The notes beneath the pieces were generated by a model. The model saw only the letters and a program-made list of their open reading frames with translations, made no database searches and was not told the origin of the DNA. From the NCBI GenBank assembly GCA_040905445.1, contig JBBDRN010000007.1, forward strand, positions 1-64,000: DNA of 64,000 nucleotides. The letters are read 5' to 3'. Position numbers and translations under genes: made by a program. The stretch comes from SKPT01 sp040905445 (GTDB taxonomy: Bacteria > Planctomycetota > Phycisphaerae > Phycisphaerales > Phycisphaeraceae). This document shows positions 34,711-42,293 of the stretch, in pieces (position 1 is the stretch's first letter; the number at the start of each line of letters is the position of its first letter).

Positions 34711-36774
34711 ATGCGCGAGCCGCAGTGGTATGACATCATCGTGATCGGCGGCGGGCACGCCGGCGCGGAGGCCGCGTGGGCGGCGGCGAACATGCTGCGC
34801 GCGGGTGGCGGGCACGAAGGTGACGCCGGACGCGTCGGCCTCATCACGCTGGACCCGGCAAAGATCGGCGCGATGAGCTGCAACCCGGCGATCGGCGGGC
34901 TCGCCAAGGGGCAGATCGTCCGCGAAATCGACGCGATGGGCGGGCTCATGGGCCTCGCTGCGGACGCCACCGGCATCCAGTTCCGCGTGCTCAACGCCTC
35001 GAAGGGCCCGGCCGTGCGCGGCCCGCGCTGCCAGAGCGACAAGTACGCCTACCAGCGCGAGGTCCAGCGGCTGCTGGCGACGCGCGGCAACCTCGACATC
35101 CTGCCCGGGCGCGTCGAGCAGTTCATCGTCGAAGCTGGCCGATGCACCGGCGTCGTCTACATGCCCAGCCCCGCCGCCTGCCCCGCGCCGTGGCGCGAGC
35201 ACCGTGAAGGCGAGACGTGGGGCGATAGCTGCTGCAGCGGCGAGTACTTCACCGGGCCGCACGGCGAGGATCCGATCATCGCGCCGACGCGGCTGAACGC
35301 CCAGGCTGTCGTGCTGACGACCGGCACGTTCATGCGCGGGCTGATGCACACGGGCGAAAGGCAGACCGAGGGCGGCCGCGTGGGTGAGGGCGCGGCGGTG
35401 GGCATCTCCGCGGCGCTGCGCGAGATGGGTTTTGAGCTGGGGCGGCTGAAGACGGGGACGCCGCCGCGGCTCGATGCGCGCACGGTCGACTTGGCCACGC
35501 TCGAGGTGCAGCCGGGCGATGTTGAGCCGGTGCCCTTCTCCGACATGACGGCGGTGAAGGCGATCGACTGTGATCCGTGGGCGTCGGGGGATGACGTGCC
35601 GGCGGCATATGCGGCGGTGGCGGGGCGGTTCCCGGTGCTCGAGCAGCGGCCGTGTTACATCACGCACACGTCCGCCGAGATTCACGCGCTCATCCGCGAC
35701 AACCTGGACCGGGCGCCGATGTACAACGGGCAGATCGACACCGCCGGGCCGCGCTACTGCCCGAGCATCGAGGACAAGGTCGTGCGCTTTCCCGACCGCA
35801 CGAGCCACCACGTGTTCCTCGAGCCCGAGTCGCTGGAGACGAACGAGCTTTACTGCAACGGCATCTCGACGAGCCTGCCCGGCGACGTGCAGGAGCGGAT
35901 CGTGCGGATGATGCCCGGCTGCGAGCGGGCGGTGATTCTGCGGCCGGGCTACGCGGTCGAGTACGACATGGTCCTGCCGCACCAGATCGACGCGACATGC
36001 ATGACCAAGCGCGTGCCGGGCTTGTTTCTGGCCGGCCAGATCAACGGCACGACGGGGTATGAGGAGGCGGCGGGGCAGGGCGTGCTCGCGGGCATCAATG
36101 CCGTGCTGCACGCGCGCGGCGAGACGCTGCTGCGGCTGCGGCGGGACCAGGCGTACATCGGCGTGCTGATGGACGACCTCGTGACCAAGACCCCGACGGA
36201 GCCGTACCGCATGTTCACGAGCCGGGCCGAGTTCAGGCTGATGCTGCGGGCGGACAACGCGGACGCGCGACTGACGCCGACGGCGCGGGGACTGGGGCTC
36301 GTCGACGATGCGCGGTGGGATGTGTACGAGTGGCGGCAGAGGGCGCTGGCGGCGCTGCGGGGTCGGCTGGAAAAGGAGCGGTACGAGGGGCGGCCGCTGA
36401 CGCAGTGGGCGCTGCGGCCGGAGGTGGACGCGGCGGCGCTGCGGGACAAGCTTTGCGAACGGACGTCCCCATCCGAAATCCGAAATTCGAAATCCGAAAT
36501 CGCGCGGCCCCTTCTCGCCCGCCTGCTGGCGGAGCTGCGATACGCCGGCTACATCGAGCGTCAGCAGCGCGACGTGGAGAAGCTCGCGCAGCAGGAGCGC
36601 ACGCCGCTGCCGAGCGACGTGGACTACCGTGCGGTCAGAGGCCTGCGCGCGGAGGCGGCGGACGTGCTCAACCAGTTCAAGCCCGCGACGCTCGGGCAGG
36701 CGGGGCGGCTGGCGGGGGTGAACCCGACGGACGTGATGCTGCTGAGCGTGGCGGCGGGGCGCGGGGGCTGCTGA
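34711..36774 (+). CDS. mnmG: tRNA uridine-5-carboxymethylaminomethyl modification enzyme MnmG (GidA)
   Basis: FAD-dependent enzyme that, with MnmE, modifies U34 of certain tRNAs. The 687-residue product has the FAD motif IGGGHAGAEAA (residues 12-22), DPAKIGAMSCNPAIGGLAKGQIVREIDAMGG, RTGTPPRL-type segment LKTGTPPRLDARTVD, GPRYCPSIEDKVVRF (about 347) and INGTTGYEEAAGQG (about 444). It ends in the MnmE-contacting helical domain. It exceeds the usual 620-630 residues because of loops at about 33-47 and 150-190 (containing CC and several acidic residues) and a family B array read as SEIRNSKSEI (about 587-597). No mnmE or rsmG gene is adjacent. Confidence 0.95.
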   Translation: MREPQWYDIIVIGGGHAGAEAAWAAANMLRAGGGHEGDAGRVGLITLDPAKIGAMSCNPAIGGLAKGQIVREIDAMGGLMGLAADATGIQFRVLNASKGPAVRGPRCQSDKYAYQREVQRLLATRGNLDILPGRVEQFIVEAGRCTGVVYMPSPAACPAPWREHREGETWGDSCCSGEYFTGPHGEDPIIAPTRLNAQAVVLTTGTFMRGLMHTGERQTEGGRVGEGAAVGISAALREMGFELGRLKTGTPPRLDARTVDLATLEVQPGDVEPVPFSDMTAVKAIDCDPWASGDDVPAAYAAVAGRFPVLEQRPCYITHTSAEIHALIRDNLDRAPMYNGQIDTAGPRYCPSIEDKVVRFPDRTSHHVFLEPESLETNELYCNGISTSLPGDVQERIVRMMPGCERAVILRPGYAVEYDMVLPHQIDATCMTKRVPGLFLAGQINGTTGYEEAAGQGVLAGINAVLHARGETLLRLRRDQAYIGVLMDDLVTKTPTEPYRMFTSRAEFRLMLRADNADARLTPTARGLGLVDDARWDVYEWRQRALAALRGRLEKERYEGRPLTQWALRPEVDAAALRDKLCERTSPSEIRNSKSEIARPLLARLLAELRYAGYIERQQRDVEKLAQQERTPLPSDVDYRAVRGLRAEAADVLNQFKPATLGQAGRLAGVNPTDVMLLSVAAGRGGC
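36471..36501 (+). repeat. Family B heptamer array inside mnmG
   Basis: Four ATCCGAA-type units (one changed to ATTCGAA) are read as SEIRNSKSEI, in the same register as the dnaE copy. It sits between two conserved helices of the C-terminal domain. Confidence 0.85.
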
Positions 36775-36822
36775 GCAGCGGGGTAGCCGTCGCGACGCTA
36801 CCATCCGCCGGGGAGAACGACC

Positions 36823-38472
36823 ATGATCCGACGGCCGCACACGGTCATATTGTTGACAGCCGTTCTCGCCTGCGCGGGGCTGGCGGCCGTCTACGGGTGG
36901 GGCCAACGGCCGCGCGTGGCGCGGAGCGATGTGGAGCCAGTCGCGCTGGAGGTCGGTCCGGAGACCACGGTGGTCGGCGGTCCGCTGCGCGACGATGGCA
37001 CGGTCGACTACGTCGCGGCGATCAACGCAATCCTGAGCGAGGGGGTGACGTCCGAAACCAATGCCTTTGTGGAGGTCGCGCGGCTGATTCGGCCGGACGG
37101 CTGGCCCGACGAGGCGTACCGGGCGCGGGTGTTCGAACTGCTGGGCGTGGCGGTGCCGGGCGAGGAGGCCACATACTTCGTATCGATGACCAGGTACGCC
37201 GAGGAGCGGGCGGACGTGTCGCCCTGGGATGAGACGGTTCAGCGGAAGGATGACGAGGGTTCGGGTCAGGTCGAGCTGATGACGTCGCTCGGGTTTTCGA
37301 CGGCTGCGTCGAGAATGGCGTGGGAAGTGCAGTGGGAGCGGGCGCTGCAGGGGCCGTGGAGCGCGGACGAGGCGCCGCTGGTGGCCGAGTGGCTTGACGA
37401 GCAGGACGCGGCGCTCGACCGCCTCGTCGCGGGCCTGTCGCGGGAAGCGAACTGGATGCCGTGGGTCGGCCGGGTGGATGAGGCTGTGGTCTCGCAGCCG
37501 CTGCCGGCACTGGGCGCCGTGCGCTCGATGGCGCGCGGCCTGTACGCGCGGGCGCACCGCCGTCTTGACGCGGGCGACGCGGCCGGGGCAGCGGAGGACA
37601 TGCTCGCGATCAAGCAGATATCGCGTGATCTGGCCAGCGGGGTGCTGCTGATCGAGCACCTCGTGGGCGTGTCGCTGGCGGCCATGACGCCCGGTCTTGT
37701 TTCGCACCTGGCGCGCGACGAGGCGCCGGCCGCCGAGAAATATCGCGACTGGCGCGATCAGCTTGCGGTGGTCAGCACGCCGTTGCGCGTCGATCGCGCC
37801 ATCGATCGAGGCGAACGATTCCTCGTGCTCGACTTCCTGCAGCGCCAGTCGGGCAGCCCCGCTGAGCTGTTGGGCGTTGAGTCGACAGACGTCGGCGAAG
37901 GTCTGCGACTGGACCGCGATCGCGCGATGCGCCGCGCCAACGTGATCACGAACCGGCTGGTTGAGGTTGTCCGGAGGCCGGCCCGCGGCGCGAGTCAGGC
38001 CGGATTGCAGGCGTTGCAGGATGAGCTCGAGGCGCGAGCGGGATCGGTGCATGGTGGTGATCGAGCAGAACGAGTCGAGGATTACCTTGCGCAGCAGCAA
38101 GCCGAGGATCGGGCCGCGACCTTTACCGATGTGTTCGTCGACCTTGTGCTGCAGGCGTCGGTGTCGGCGGCGCGGTCGGCGCTGTCCACCACGCGGTCTC
38201 TGGCGACACGTGAGCAGGTCGAGCGCATCGCGCTGGCGGTGGCGGGGCACCGAGCCGCGACGGGCCGCTATCCCCAGTCGCTCGATGAGCTCGTGCCGGC
38301 CTGGCTCGACGCGGTGCCGGAGGATCCCTTCGCCGAGGAACCCGGCACGCCGATCACCTATCGCGTCGAGGCGGATCGCGTCGTGATCTACAGCGTCGGC
38401 CGCGACAGCGAGGACGACGGCGGGGTCGATGAGATTCCCGACGGCGACCTCGTGGTCGAGTGGCCGCACTAA
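36823..38472 (+). CDS. Membrane-anchored hypothetical with pseudopilin-like tail
   Basis: A 549-residue protein of unknown function. An N-terminal hydrophobic anchor (TVILLTAVLACAGLAAVYGW, residues 8-27) is followed by a long alanine-rich helical region. The last 90 residues have the layout of the post-pilin segment seen in many planctomycete proteins: RIALAVAGHRAATGRYPQSL, DELVPAWLDAVPEDPFAEEP, ITYRVEADRVVIYSVGRDSED, DGG. That tail resembles the C-terminal calcium-binding region of type II pseudopilins (GspG), but no prepilin cleavage site is visible. The start ATG follows GGGGAGAACG. Probably periplasmic and attached to the inner membrane. Confidence 0.65.
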   Translation: MIRRPHTVILLTAVLACAGLAAVYGWGQRPRVARSDVEPVALEVGPETTVVGGPLRDDGTVDYVAAINAILSEGVTSETNAFVEVARLIRPDGWPDEAYRARVFELLGVAVPGEEATYFVSMTRYAEERADVSPWDETVQRKDDEGSGQVELMTSLGFSTAASRMAWEVQWERALQGPWSADEAPLVAEWLDEQDAALDRLVAGLSREANWMPWVGRVDEAVVSQPLPALGAVRSMARGLYARAHRRLDAGDAAGAAEDMLAIKQISRDLASGVLLIEHLVGVSLAAMTPGLVSHLARDEAPAAEKYRDWRDQLAVVSTPLRVDRAIDRGERFLVLDFLQRQSGSPAELLGVESTDVGEGLRLDRDRAMRRANVITNRLVEVVRRPARGASQAGLQALQDELEARAGSVHGGDRAERVEDYLAQQQAEDRAATFTDVFVDLVLQASVSAARSALSTTRSLATREQVERIALAVAGHRAATGRYPQSLDELVPAWLDAVPEDPFAEEPGTPITYRVEADRVVIYSVGRDSEDDGGVDEIPDGDLVVEWPH

Positions 38473-38511
38473 CGCACCCAGGCATCAAAACAAACGCGCA
38501 GCGGCGCGTTA

Positions 38512-38539
38512 TGGCCGAGCAGGGCGTAAGGCTCGGCCA
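38512..38539. terminator. Hairpin between convergent genes
   Basis: TGGCCGAGC and GCTCGGCCA form a perfect nine-base stem with a ten-base loop, between the stop of the pseudopilin-tailed gene and the end of the SRPBCC gene. A second small hairpin (CGCGC-AGCG-GCGCG) lies just before it. No T-run is present, so termination is inferred from position only. Confidence 0.4.
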
Positions 38540-38562
38540 CGACGGTGGCTGCTACGGCGTGC

Positions 38563-39549
38563 TCATGCGTTGGCTCCTTCACGCGATGGGTCCTGCCCGG
38601 CAAGGTGGTCGGCGAAGCAGTCGAACATCGACTCGAAGCCCCCGACCACGCCCATCGCCTCGTGCTTGGCGCGCTCTTCGGCGTTCGGGTGGGCGATGCG
38701 GACGGTGATGCGCGTCTTGTCGCCGATGTCCTCGAAGATGGTCGTGGCGACGATGCCGGCGGGCAGGTCCGTGACCTCGGGATGCTCGAAGTCGCCGGGG
38801 AACTCGTCCGTGCTGACGATGTGCTCGAAGGGGACGATCTCGCGGAAGGTGCCTTCGGCCGGGTACTCGGCACCGTCCGGGCCGATCATGACGTAGCGCC
38901 ATCGGCCGCCGGGGCGGAAGTCGAGGGCCTCGACGCGGGTCGAGAAGTTGGCGGGGCCCCACCACTGGGCGATCTGGTCGGCTTCGGTCCAGGCCTGCCA
39001 GACGAGGCGGCGCGGAGCGTCGAAGACGCGCGTGAGCAGGATCTCCGAGTCGCTCGCGGGCTGGGCGGCGGTGGCGTGGCGGGCGAGGTTGTCGAACGCT
39101 TCGCCCCAGCCTTGTTCGTGGCCGTCACGCGAGCCGGCGGTGGCGAAGCCGACCTGCTCGAAGGTCATGAGCGTCTGGCCCTGGCCCGGCTCCGCGAAGG
39201 TGATGGTGATGAGGGTCTCAACGCCGGCGGGTTCAGACTCGTTCTTCTCCCAGGCGTGGGTGAAGACGAGGCGGCTGGGCGCGTCGATCTCGCGGTAGGT
39301 GCCGTGCTCGATGTACTCGCTGCCGTCGGGGGCGCGCATGCCCGCGCGCCAGGCGCCGCCGGGGCGGAGGTCGGCGTCGGCGAAGAGGACGGTGAAGTCG
39401 CGCGGGCAGAACCAGTGCAGCATGTGCTCGCGCTCGGTCCAAGCCGCCCAGAGCAGCTCGCGCGGCGCGGCGAACGTGCGCGTGAGGGTGAGCTTCAACT
39501 GTTCCCCGGCCCCTCCGGGGGCAACGTTACTTTTTTGCTTGCTCGTCAC
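38563..39549 (-). CDS. Tandem AHSA1/SRPBCC domain protein
   Basis: The 328-residue product contains two complete AHSA1-type START-like domains in a row. The first runs from about residue 18 (LTLTRTFAAPRELLWAAWTE; DFTVLFADADLRPGG), the second from about residue 168 (ILLTRVFDAPRRLVWQAWTE; VEALDFRPGGRWRYVMIGPDG). Each ends in a long C-terminal helix (GWGEAFDNLARH; GGFESMFDCFADHLA). Such domains bind small hydrophobic ligands in a deep cavity; the ligand is unknown. The gene overlaps the upstream ArsR gene by 23 bases, so it is co-regulated with it. ArsR plus AHSA1 is a common pair, but the fused double domain is less usual. Confidence 0.88.
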   Translation of the reverse strand: MTSKQKSNVAPGGAGEQLKLTLTRTFAAPRELLWAAWTEREHMLHWFCPRDFTVLFADADLRPGGAWRAGMRAPDGSEYIEHGTYREIDAPSRLVFTHAWEKNESEPAGVETLITITFAEPGQGQTLMTFEQVGFATAGSRDGHEQGWGEAFDNLARHATAAQPASDSEILLTRVFDAPRRLVWQAWTEADQIAQWWGPANFSTRVEALDFRPGGRWRYVMIGPDGAEYPAEGTFREIVPFEHIVSTDEFPGDFEHPEVTDLPAGIVATTIFEDIGDKTRITVRIAHPNAEERAKHEAMGVVGGFESMFDCFADHLAGQDPSREGANA

Positions 39550-39886
39550 GTTGGCGCTCCTTTTGTTGTTGAAGCTGGTGGAGGTAGGTGTCCAGCCGAT
39601 CGAAGCGTTGCTCCCAGAATCGGCGGTACTGCTCGATCCAGTCGTCGGCGTCCTTGAGGGGGCCGGCGTTGAGGCGGCATGGCCGCCACTGCGCCTCGCG
39701 GCCGCGTTCGATCAGGCCGGCGCGTTCGAGGACCTTGAGGTGCTTGGAGACGGCGGGGAGGGTCATGCTGAACGGCTCGCCGAGCTCGGTGACCGACGCC
39801 TGGCCCTGGGTCAGGCGGGTGAGGATCGCCCGACGGGTGGGATCGGCGAGGGCGGCGAAGGTCGTGCTGAGGGTGTCGGCGGGCAT
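39527..39886 (-). CDS. ArsR-family transcriptional regulator
   Basis: A 119-residue winged-helix repressor. The DNA-binding helices are seen in TFAALADPTRRAILTRLTQGQASVTELGE and MTLPAVSKHLKVLERAGLIER. It lacks the paired metal-site cysteines of ArsR/SmtB (only one Cys is present, in WRPCRLN), so the signal is probably not a metal through that site. It belongs to the subgroup whose partner gene encodes AHSA1 domains. The C-terminus is charged and coiled (LHQLQQQKERQRDEQ). It likely represses its own operon through the palindrome just upstream. Confidence 0.9.
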   Translation of the reverse strand: MPADTLSTTFAALADPTRRAILTRLTQGQASVTELGEPFSMTLPAVSKHLKVLERAGLIERGREAQWRPCRLNAGPLKDADDWIEQYRRFWEQRFDRLDTYLHQLQQQKERQRDEQAKK

Positions 39887-39892
39887 CAGTAG

Positions 39893-39908
39893 TTAACCAT
39901 ATGGTAAA
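39893..39908. promoter_or_regulatory. Probable ArsR operator/promoter
   Basis: TTAACCATATGGTAAA contains the perfect palindrome ACCATATGGT and lies 7 bases before the arsR-like ATG, in a short AT-rich patch that stands out in this G+C-rich DNA. On the minus strand TATGGT ends nine bases before the ATG, so the operator and the -10 region coincide, as expected for autorepression. Confidence 0.55.
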
Positions 39909-40232
39909 ATAGATCGCGGGTCAAGGGGATTCGGCTTCGTCCAGGCGCGCACACTGGCGGACAAGCCGCCCGTGGCACCGCCCGCGCGCCGGCTGCTGCC
40001 GAAGCCACCGCTTCGCTCCATGCACCCGCAGGCGGCCTGAAAACGAAAGGCTCAGGTTGATGGCGAGCGGCGGCGCTTGACTTGTCCGTTGTCAAGCCTT
40101 TCTCGGTTGTCTCATTAACTATTTCCCGAGCCGGGCCGATATCACCGCTGGAACCGGAGTTGGCGGTCGCGGTGGGCGGCCCGGGCTCACGTCATCCGGG
40201 CTGGCAGAGCCGTCGCGTGCAAGGACAGCCGG
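39909..40232. other. Divergent intergenic region
   Basis: No gene is supported here. It holds a family A repeat (39949-39980), a TTGAC-containing patch (CTTGACTTGTCCGTTGTCAAG near 40077, itself an inverted repeat) and an AT-rich ATTAACTATTT near 40113 that may be the promoter of the barrel gene. The final part before 40233 has no clear Shine-Dalgarno. Confidence 0.45.
39949..39980. repeat. Family A repeat, diverged copy
   Basis: CTGGCGG-ACAAG-CCGCCCG keeps the ACAAG loop and the flanking CACCG, with CG replacing TG/CA pairs in the stem, so both arms have changed together. Confidence 0.6.
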
Positions 40233-41330
40233 ATGAAGCGTTGCGCCATACCGATAATCCTTGGCCTGCTTGTCGTGGCGGGCTGGCCGGCGGGTGCCAT
40301 GGCGGCCGAGGCGGCCGCGGCTGCCGGTGGGGATGCGGAGCTGCGCCAGCGCGTCGAGGCGCTCGAGATGCAGATCGAGCAGATGCAGCGCCAAGGGCGT
40401 CCGACTGAGCACGGCGCGGGCCACCGCGATGGGGCGGGCGGGTACGGCGGTGGGCTGGATTTCACCGCCTGGGTCTGGCTGACCTACCTCTATGAGAGCG
40501 AGCCGACGCGATCCACCTTCTGGGCGTGGGAGGTCGAGCTCGCCGCGACGCACAGCTTCACACCCGAGCTGGCGGCCACATTCGAGCTCGACTTCGTCGA
40601 CATGAACGACAGCGCCCGCGTCACCATCGAGCAGGCGTTTCTGAGCATGGTCCTCGCTCGCGATCACGGCACGGTGCTGACGGTGGGCAAGTTCAACGCG
40701 CCGTTCGGGATGGAGCCGCGCGACTTCTGGGATCGCACGACCGGGTCGACGAGCCTGCTGTTCCGCGCGATGCCGCGCGACCTGGTGGGCGTCATCCTCA
40801 CGCAGCCGATCGGCGATTTCACCCTCCAGCCGCTCGTGGTCAACGGCTTCGAGGACAATCTGGACAGCAACCACCAGCCGTCGGTCGGGCTGGTGGTGGC
40901 GTGGGAGCCAAGCGACGATCTGCGCCTGGCCGTGACCAACTACTACGGGCCGGAGATGGCGGATCGCGTGGGCGAGAAGCTCTACCTGCTGGTGGTCGAG
41001 GGGACCTGGTACGTCACGCCCGTGCTCAGCGTGGCCGGGGAGTATCTCTACGGCAGCACGGAGGCGGTGACGGGCAGGCAGACGTGGAGCGGCGTGGCGA
41101 GCGAGATGAGCCTGGACCTGTCGGAGCGGTGGCGCGTCTTCGGGCGGTGGAGTTACCTGCACGATCCGGACGGGTTCGTCATGTCGGGGCGGCGGCAGCA
41201 GGAGTTCGGCGTCGGGGTGGCGCTCTACCTGCACCCCGAGGTCGAGTGCCGGGCCGAGTACCGCCGCGACTGGATCAACCCCGGGGACAACCGGCACAGC
41301 GTGTTGGCGCACGTGACGTTCGGCTTTTAG
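40233..41330 (+). CDS. Outer-membrane beta-barrel protein (porin-like)
   Basis: The 365-residue product has a signal peptide (IPIILGLLVVAGWPAGAMA, cleavage after AMA) and a short coiled coil (DAELRQRVEALEMQIEQMQRQ), as in porins with periplasmic trimer stalks. About 280 residues of alternating amphipathic beta strands follow (for example AWEVELAATHSFTPELAATF, VLTVGKFNAPFGMEPRDFW, WRVFGRWSYLHDPDGF). It ends in VLAHVTFGF; a C-terminal phenylalanine is the usual outer-membrane insertion signal. The GKFNAPFG element occurs in phosphate-selective-porin-like barrels. Substrate unknown. It is first in an operon with the cupredoxin gene nine bases downstream. Confidence 0.8.
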   Translation: MKRCAIPIILGLLVVAGWPAGAMAAEAAAAAGGDAELRQRVEALEMQIEQMQRQGRPTEHGAGHRDGAGGYGGGLDFTAWVWLTYLYESEPTRSTFWAWEVELAATHSFTPELAATFELDFVDMNDSARVTIEQAFLSMVLARDHGTVLTVGKFNAPFGMEPRDFWDRTTGSTSLLFRAMPRDLVGVILTQPIGDFTLQPLVVNGFEDNLDSNHQPSVGLVVAWEPSDDLRLAVTNYYGPEMADRVGEKLYLLVVEGTWYVTPVLSVAGEYLYGSTEAVTGRQTWSGVASEMSLDLSERWRVFGRWSYLHDPDGFVMSGRRQQEFGVGVALYLHPEVECRAEYRRDWINPGDNRHSVLAHVTFGF

Positions 41331-41339
41331 GGACACCGC

Positions 41340-42293
41340 ATGACTGGACCAACCAGCCTGAGCCTCGCCCGATGGTTTCGACACGGCTTGCCGTTCGGGT
41401 CAAGCCGTGGCCTTCGTGTTCTCGCCCTGGGTGTATGGATGGTTGCGCTCGCGCTCGCGCCTGCGGCGGCGCTGGCGCAGGCCCCGTCGGTGGAGGCGGC
41501 GCCAGCCCCGCCCCCGCCGCCCGCGCCGCCTTCGATCACGGGGAGGATCACGATCGACGTCGAGGGGACGTTGATCGAGCCGCGGGTGACGGACGCGGTG
41601 GTGTACATCGACTCGCATCCGTCGCTGGATCCGCCCGGGCCGGTCGAAGGTTTGCCTGCGCCACCGGTGCGTGAGCGGCCGCACCTGATTCAACACGAGC
41701 GGGCGTTCCATCCGCAGTTGCTGGTGGTGGCGAACGGGACGCACGTGGAGTTTCCGAACTGGGACGTGTTCGAGCACAACGTCTTCAGCCGCTCGCCCGC
41801 GGCGCCGCCGTTCGACCTGGAGCGGTACCCGCAGGGCCGATCCAAGACGTACCAGTTCGTGCGGGTGGGCGTGGTGCAGATTTTCTGCAACATCCATCCG
41901 AACATGCGGGCGACGGTGGTGGTGACGCCGAACCGGCATTTTTCACGGGTGAACGAGGATGGGCGATTCTCGCTCGAGGGCGTGCCGCCGGGGCGGTATG
42001 AGCTGGCGGTGTGGCATCCGCGTACGGGTGAGGCGTCGGCCCAGGTCGAGGTGGTGGCGGGGGGTACGGCCGAGGTGGACCTGACGCTCGAGCGGAGCGA
42101 CGCGGACAACCCGCGCGCGGCTCAGCAGCGGCAGCGCCGACAGTCGCGGGAGCTGACGCGCGGGCTGGGCGTGGAGCGGCGGCGCCTCGAGATCCCTGCC
42201 GTGCAGGAGAGTCACCAGGCGTGGCCGGGTTCGCAGCCGGGCCACGACGCAGAGAATGAGGGAGCCTCGCCGCACCATGAGACTGCGCACTAG
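41340..42293 (+). CDS. Periplasmic cupredoxin with carboxypeptidase-regulatory-like domain
   Basis: A 317-residue exported protein: membrane signal near residues 28-50 (VLALGVWMVALALAPAAALA), a proline-rich linker, then a cupredoxin domain. A type 1 copper site is complete: His146 in FEHNVF, then Cys183, His186 and Met189 in FCNIHPNM. A small beta domain (SLEGVPPGRYELAVWHPRTGEASAQVEV) of the carboxypeptidase-regulatory type follows, then a basic tail (QQRQRRQSRELTR). Such proteins are often annotated as methylamine utilisation protein, but no amine dehydrogenase gene is here. A family G palindrome lies in the codons before the signal core, read as RHGLPFGSSRG. The 3' end overlaps the kinase gene. 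Confidence 0.8.
   Translation: MTGPTSLSLARWFRHGLPFGSSRGLRVLALGVWMVALALAPAAALAQAPSVEAAPAPPPPPAPPSITGRITIDVEGTLIEPRVTDAVVYIDSHPSLDPPGPVEGLPAPPVRERPHLIQHERAFHPQLLVVANGTHVEFPNWDVFEHNVFSRSPAAPPFDLERYPQGRSKTYQFVRVGVVQIFCNIHPNMRATVVVTPNRHFSRVNEDGRFSLEGVPPGRYELAVWHPRTGEASAQVEVVAGGTAEVDLTLERSDADNPRAAQQRQRRQSRELTRGLGVERRRLEIPAVQESHQAWPGSQPGHDAENEGASPHHETAH
41382..41409 (+). repeat. Family G palindrome inside the cupredoxin gene leader
   Basis: CACGGCTTG-CCGTTCGGGT-CAAGCCGTG, nine-base stem, in frame 14 codons after the start. It gives the protein an unusually long charged region before its signal core. Confidence 0.7.

Noticed and set aside
34696..38469. Open frame of over 1250 codons on the minus strand across mnmG and the pseudopilin-tailed gene
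   Set aside because: It crosses two real plus-strand genes and their intergenic gap, and the product is low-complexity Arg/His/Ala/Val-rich.
41340..42293. Genuine methylamine utilisation protein
   Set aside because: Only the cupredoxin resemblance supports that name; no amine dehydrogenase or maturation genes are nearby.
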